This document shows, piece after piece, positions 59,416-64,000 of a stretch of 64,000 nucleotides of DNA (positions are counted from its first letter, which is position 1; the number at the start of each line of letters is the position of its first letter). This DNA comes from Saccharomycodes ludwigii. Lineage: Eukaryota; Ascomycota; Saccharomycetes; Saccharomycodales; Saccharomycodaceae. The position numbers and the translations under genes are program-made. The DNA lies in NCBI RefSeq assembly GCF_020623625.1, contig NC_060200.1:186001-250000 (forward strand). Reading direction: 5' to 3'. The notes under the pieces are model-generated. The model saw only the letters and a program-made list of their open reading frames with translations, did not search any database and was not told the DNA's origin.

Positions 59416-59647
59416 TAGTGAAGAACGACGGCGGCTCTGTCTTTTATTATGATTGCTATTTTGCTTTGAAGCCAACAAAAATAAAAAAATAAAGGGGAGT
59501 TTTACTATGATTGAATAATAACTTGGCTAATCATTCATTAAAAAATAATTAAAAAATAAGAAAGTGTAACTTGAGTTATTATAATAACATTTATTAAACT
59601 TTATGTTGGGAAAGTTGTAGTAAATATATCAAATAAAAAGATCAGAA

Positions 59648-59679
<32 letters not shown>

Positions 59680-59868
59680 AGAAAAAGAAAAAGAAAAAAA
59701 ACTGGCATATAAATAAAAAGCAGTTCCTTTTTTTTTTTTTTGTTATCCAAAGATTATTAAAATATTCAAGAGAAGGGGATAAGAAAAAAGGAAGCTAAAA
59801 AAAAAAAAAAAAAAAAAAGAAAATTAATAATAGTAATAGTAATATTGTTTCTATAAGGTCAAAACAAG
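59037..59868. promoter_or_regulatory. Divergent promoter FIP1/MOH1
   Basis: An 832-bp gap with T-runs, an A-run of about 28 at 59386-59413, and a GAAAAA repeat at 59647-59700. No gene seen; the 115-codon frame 59145-59492 contains a poly-Lys/poly-Phe reading of homopolymers. Confidence 0.5.
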
Positions 59869-60403
59869 ATGGGTGGATTGTCATATGCCGTAAATTTTTA
59901 CACAAATGAAAAAAGACCAAGAATTATGTTTAAGAATAACTCCAAATATATTGTTTTCAATGATACTGATGATGAGGATAGAGCATCTTTTAATTTTGAC
60001 AGTAGAGTCACTTATTTACCAATTTATAGTTTCCAAGAAGATTATTTAAAACCTCAGTCTGAAGTCAACAATAATGGTATTGAAACTAATGCTGCTACTA
60101 GTCAAACTGTTGTTGATAATGCAAAGACGGGTAGAACTGTCTCTAATTCTTCATTATTTACCTCAAGCTCCTCATGTAGTAGTTTGAGCACAAATAAATC
60201 ATCGTCCTTCTCTATTTTTGATTATCAAAGTAATAACAGCTCTTCTTCAGCTGTTATAGAAGAGGAAGACGAGGAAAGTTGTTCAAAAAATAATAGCTCT
60301 AATTATATTGTGAGTAAGAAAAAAATGTCATCTAATCCATCACTCTATAATAATAATAATAATAAAATGAATATGCTGTGCTTTTCATCCATTTTAAATA
60401 ATG

Positions 60404-60447
<44 letters not shown>

Positions 60448-61086
60448 TTGACCCCAAATAACAATTCATCTCATATTAGTTCTAATAGAAATACTAATAA
60501 TGCTACTAGAAATGCTATTGACATAAAGAATAGTAGATATTTTAAAGAGCTTATGGTCCTTAGTAGCAATAAGTATACTTCTAACATGTATGATTACGAG
60601 AAAAATATAAATGAGGAAGCAAAACCCTTGGTGTCCCTATATGCTGATTATGAAGGAGAAAAAGAGGAGGATAGAGATGATGAATCCATTGAAAATGATT
60701 ACTCTGATCAAGATGAAGAATATGAAGAAAATGTATATTCAGGAGATAAAGGGAGTCATCGTAATTTAGACAATCTCCACTTGAAAAAAGTCTACTGTTG
60801 CAGCAATTGTTTCATGCAAATAACTACACCATACCATATTTTAAGCGAAGATTACAGGGGGAAAACTGGGAAAGCTTATCTATTGGAAAGAATGGTTAAT
60901 GTTAAATTAGGACCAGAAGAAACTACAGAAATGATTACAGGAAGCTACTTGTGTTGTGATGTTTATTGCAATGGTTGTGGTAATTACATTGGTTGGAAGT
61001 ATTTGAAGAGTTTTGATGTAGAAATGAATTATAAAAATGGGCTATACATTGTGGAATTAAAACAAGTTTTACAAATATATGTTTAA
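59869..61086 (+). CDS. MOH1: Yippee-family zinc protein Moh1 with a long internal extension
   Basis: Yippee/Moh1 zinc-binding protein; Moh1 is linked to stationary-phase survival and its family includes GID-complex-like CTLH neighbours in other species. The conserved Yippee domain is at about 307-405: zinc pairs CxxC at Cys311/Cys314 and Cys367/Cys370, with DYRGKTGKAYLL and GWKYLKSFD between and after. The first residues MGGLSYAVNFYTNEKRP resemble the start of S. cerevisiae Moh1, so both ends are family-like. About 260 residues of Ser/Asn-rich, acidic sequence separate them, making 405 residues against 138. This is an insertion of low-complexity sequence, not a fusion. YBL049W lies next to SEC17 in S. 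cerevisiae, but here between FIP1 and IME1. Confidence 0.9.
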
Positions 61087-62013
61087 GTGTACGAATGCAA
61101 GCAATATGTTTTTTTTTTTCTTTTTTTTTCTTTTTTTTTTTTTTTTTGGTTTAGGTCATTGTCTACTTAGGAGAAGGAACGAATGAATTTCAAGAGAAAT
61201 AGGTGGTTTTTAATATTGGTTTGGATATATATATATATATACATATGTAAAGGGTTATTCGGTAATTCATTTTATTTTTATTTTTATTTTTATTTAATTA
61301 TTTAAAAAAAAAAAAGAAAAAGAAAAAAAAAAAAAAAAAAAAAAAAGTATCAAACGTTTCATAGTAACTTCTTGTTTCATAATAAAAATGTAAATGAGTT
61401 AAAAAAGAAGGAAAGAAGCGATTGGCGGGATACGCACGATTTAAATTCTTTAAAGTTCTAAACACAAATAATAATAATAATAACATAATTTGAAACAGCT
61501 ACATAAATATATCTAACTATCTTTTTTTTGGTGCAAATGTGAGAATCGGATTCCGATATCAATCCATTTCACATTAACTGAAACTTTAAACTTTTTAGTT
61601 CAAACTTTCAAAACTTACAAAAATATTACATCATTAAAATAACATTATATCAGAATCTATAATTATATTATTATAACTTAATAAAAAGGCAACCCAGAAG
61701 GGGGAGGGGAAGAAGGATTACCTTTTTTTTTTTCTTTAAAGAAAAAAAAATCAAATAAATACATAAGCAACATTATACCTAATAAAGAACTAAATATTTT
61801 GAATTCTCAAGACTATTATCCAATAAATTTATAAAAATAAAAAATCACAAAAAGAAATTTGCCTCTTCATCTTTCCATTTCTAATTAAAATGTGGATTTT
61901 TTATAATAAGCAAATATAACCAATATAGGTGACACATATAGAAGGGGGGAGTACCTAAAAATAAAAACACTTGGGGATGAATATAACTAAAATACTGTTG
62001 ACGGACATAAAAA
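61087..62013. other. Convergent gap MOH1/IME1
   Basis: A 927-bp gap between converging genes. T-runs at 61108-61147, a TATA repeat near 61227-61240, a TTTTTA repeat at 61269-61295 and an A-run at 61326-61346. I looked for the RPL43 gene expected near IME1 and did not find it. No gene seen. Confidence 0.5.
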
Positions 62014-63498
62014 TTAAAAATATGTTTTACCTAATCTATATTCAATCTCTTGTATTCTAATTTTGTCCATTTTATCTTGGTCTTCTTCATTAAAATAGCC
62101 AAAATAAGTTGCCAGTTTAGTCATTAATTTGTAAGATAAATCAATTTGCTGTTTTGTTTTTTTATAATTACTATTATTAACTATTTTAGTCTTAGTATTT
62201 CGATCAGTATTGTTACCACGAATTATCTCTTTGTTGACACCCACTTGCTCCTTATCTTTCAATGCAATTGTAAAATCAAAATCAACGTACATATCATTAT
62301 TTCTTATACCATCGTAATTCTCGTTATGAACAAGATTATTGTGACTAGAATTTTTATTATATTCGCTAAAAAGATCCATTAAAGGTTTTTCAATAATTTT
62401 ATTTTTGGGTGTAACAAATTGATTGTAAGCATCAAATTTTCCATCCGAAGTAGTAGAGTCTTTGTTTTTGTTAATAGTGGCATTGGTAACTATGGCTTTT
62501 TTGTTTACCATTTGTTTCTTTGCATCACTCGCATCTTTGCTTAACTTTGTGTTACAATTATTATAAACACTACTATTTTTCTTGAATCTAATTGGTTGTA
62601 ATAGTTTAGTTAATTTTTGCGGTTTTGTAAACGATGAAAAGTCCTCAATTATGTCAGAGGAGCTGGTACCAGCATCATTGTCGCCTAAAAATGGTGGAAT
62701 TTTTTTATTTTGGAAAGGACTAATGTCAGCAGAAAAAGGAAAAATAGATGAAGAATCCGATGCGTGGTCGTAAGTATAAGAACTGGAATTTGAAAATAAA
62801 GATAAAGTTGAGCAACGTGTACTAGATAGCTCATTGGGAATTTCTGAACTAAACCCAGTTGTTTTTTGTTTTTTTCGAATTGGAGTTTTCAAGTCACAAA
62901 AAGATTTAGGATTGGTGTTATAGTAATAATTGTTGGTGTTATAATTTTCTTCATACTTGTTGTCATTCACATTTAAAAAATAATTATTGTGGAAATCATT
63001 GTGGTTGTTATTATAAAAGTCAAAAGAATCAAAACTTTCTTCTTCCAGTAAAGACCTTTTTCTCATACTATTGACATTGGCTGTGTCACGTTTCTGTGGA
63101 GTGTGGGAAAAAAAAGAATCATCATCATTATTTATGGTATCAATGACAGACTCAAATGGTTCAGTCAAGATAAAATCAAACAACTTGCTGTGACTATTAT
63201 TATTGGCATTTTCCGCGGCAGCATTAACAGTATTTGTAGCATCAATTTGTATTTTTTGGTTTTCTAGATTTAAAAAACTTTCCAACAATTTAACAGAAGA
63301 CGAAGTAGATGGTATTGACTCGTCATAATTATTCTTATTTATGTTTTGTGACTCGATAATTGCTGTATTGATAATATGCTCTGAGGAATATAGCTCTGCT
63401 GATCCAGGAGAAGAAGCAAAAACAGAAGCAGAAGAGATCCATGATAAATCATGGTTATTGTTATTTTTTAAATTATTATCAAAATTGGGTTGTGGCAT
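62014..63498 (-). CDS. IME1: Ime1-like master regulator of meiosis
   Basis: Transcriptional activator that starts the meiotic programme by binding Ume6 and the kinase Rim11. The 494-residue protein is mostly disordered (Asn/Ser-rich), but its last 36 residues keep the Ime1 signature: a KLxxKLxxY helix start, EDQDKMDKIRIQEIEYR and a final GKTYF, which aligns with the S. cerevisiae ending DQDYYNKIRFQEISYKFSKTYS as I remember it. This C-terminal segment is the Ume6/Rim11 interaction part. Position beside FIP1 (YJR093C) and MOH1 matches YJR094C. The name rests on the tail and synteny, since the rest has drifted; it is longer than the 360-residue yeast protein. Confidence 0.85.
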   Translation of the reverse strand: MPQPNFDNNLKNNNNHDLSWISSASVFASSPGSAELYSSEHIINTAIIESQNINKNNYDESIPSTSSSVKLLESFLNLENQKIQIDATNTVNAAAENANNNSHSKLFDFILTEPFESVIDTINNDDDSFFSHTPQKRDTANVNSMRKRSLLEEESFDSFDFYNNNHNDFHNNYFLNVNDNKYEENYNTNNYYYNTNPKSFCDLKTPIRKKQKTTGFSSEIPNELSSTRCSTLSLFSNSSSYTYDHASDSSSIFPFSADISPFQNKKIPPFLGDNDAGTSSSDIIEDFSSFTKPQKLTKLLQPIRFKKNSSVYNNCNTKLSKDASDAKKQMVNKKAIVTNATINKNKDSTTSDGKFDAYNQFVTPKNKIIEKPLMDLFSEYNKNSSHNNLVHNENYDGIRNNDMYVDFDFTIALKDKEQVGVNKEIIRGNNTDRNTKTKIVNNSNYKKTKQQIDLSYKLMTKLATYFGYFNEEDQDKMDKIRIQEIEYRLGKTYF

Positions 63499-63883
63499 AA
63501 TGTGTTTATCAATGATCTATCTATATCTTCCTAGTTGAGTTGGATTGTTAGTACGTTTTATTTTTGTTGTTATTTGTCTATCTAATTTTGAATATTTATT
63601 TTTAATATATTTTAATTTTATTATGTTTGGTTTTGTATGTTTTATTTATTTATTTGTTTTTCTTTTTTTATTTTGTTTTTCACCTGTTGATTTGCTGTTA
63701 AGTTTATTGTTATATCCGTAAAAAATTTATGATCTTTATACTAGCGATCATAAAAATGGTAATAATAAAGTATTAAAAAATAAGATAAAAATAAATAATC
63801 TTAAATATATAAAAATAAAATAAAGTAGTTAGATTCAGTAACAAAGATATATATATATATATAATTATCTTTCTCAAGGGGAA

Positions 63884-63915
<32 letters not shown>

Positions 63916-64000
63916 TTTTTCTATTTTGCTAAATTATTATTATTATTTTTTTTCTAATATAAGGGATTCATCTATTTTGATTTTTTTTAATATTTAACAT
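63499..64000. promoter_or_regulatory. IME1 upstream region (window edge)
   Basis: The first 500 bp of what in S. cerevisiae is a very long IME1 control region. It contains TTTATTTAT repeats near 63639-63655, a TATA repeat at 63849-63862 and a T-run of about 26 at 63889-63914. No regulatory site is assigned. Confidence 0.5.

Noticed and set aside
1-64000. tRNA, rRNA, snoRNA, CRISPR, transposon or LTR sequences
   Set aside because: I looked for B-box-like GTTCGAATC words, repeat-spacer arrays and transposon proteins and saw none. The CTT-AGG-C heptamer is not inside any retroelement. A tRNAscan and snoRNA scan would be decisive for the RNA genes.

Overview
This window is nuclear DNA from a budding yeast. 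It is very AT-rich, full of poly(A)/poly(T) runs, and its genes are compact and largely intronless. Many proteins carry long asparagine runs encoded by AAT/AAC repeats. Conserved leucines are encoded by CTG (for example in SOD1), so the code looks standard and not CTG-Ser. All ortholog names below were assigned by reading the proteins and recalling family members. No database search was run.

Gene order, compared from memory with Saccharomyces cerevisiae, is striking. Genes that lie in separate S. cerevisiae blocks on chromosomes II-left (YBL039-YBL050), X-right (YJR091-YJR115) and XVI-right (YPR042-YPR045) are interleaved here as single copies. That is what a lineage that never had the yeast whole-genome duplication should look like. 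Extreme AT bias and Asn runs would fit a Saccharomycodes-like or similar non-WGD yeast, but the species is an inference.

Layout. 0-5 kb: NNF1 (kinetochore), PXP2 (peroxisome), YMR1 (PI3P phosphatase). 6-16 kb: two ferric-reductase paralogs flanking SEC17 (alpha-SNAP) and a GPI-type aspartyl-protease homologue that has lost the glycine of both DTG motifs. 18-27 kb: COR1, PSY4, RSM7, a VanZ-like small membrane protein, an ECM13-family gene, PRE7 and ERD2. 28-36.5 kb: an OPT2-like oligopeptide transporter, a secreted thioredoxin-fold protein with a repeat tail, a 64-residue single-pass membrane protein, SOD1 and CTP synthase. 37-46 kb: VPS25, RSM26, THP3, YUH1, an unidentified gene and a YJR096W-like aldo-keto reductase. 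46-64 kb: JSN1 (PUF), BUD4, FIP1, a long MOH1/Yippee gene and IME1, the meiotic master regulator.

The most interesting item is the VanZ-like gene at 22406-22841 (minus). Its N-terminal membrane segment and its VanZ core lie in two different frames. The frames meet exactly at CTT AGG C, the heptamer known for +1 ribosomal frameshifting in yeast (Ty1, ABP140). I read it as a candidate programmed-frameshift host gene. Sequencing error and a weak intron remain alternatives.

Functional links: both ferric reductases have CACCC-type (Aft-like) sites upstream, suggesting iron regulation. PRE7 has a proteasome (PACE/Rpn4-like) box. COR1 has CCAAT boxes. No tRNA, rRNA, CRISPR, transposon or convincing centromere was seen.
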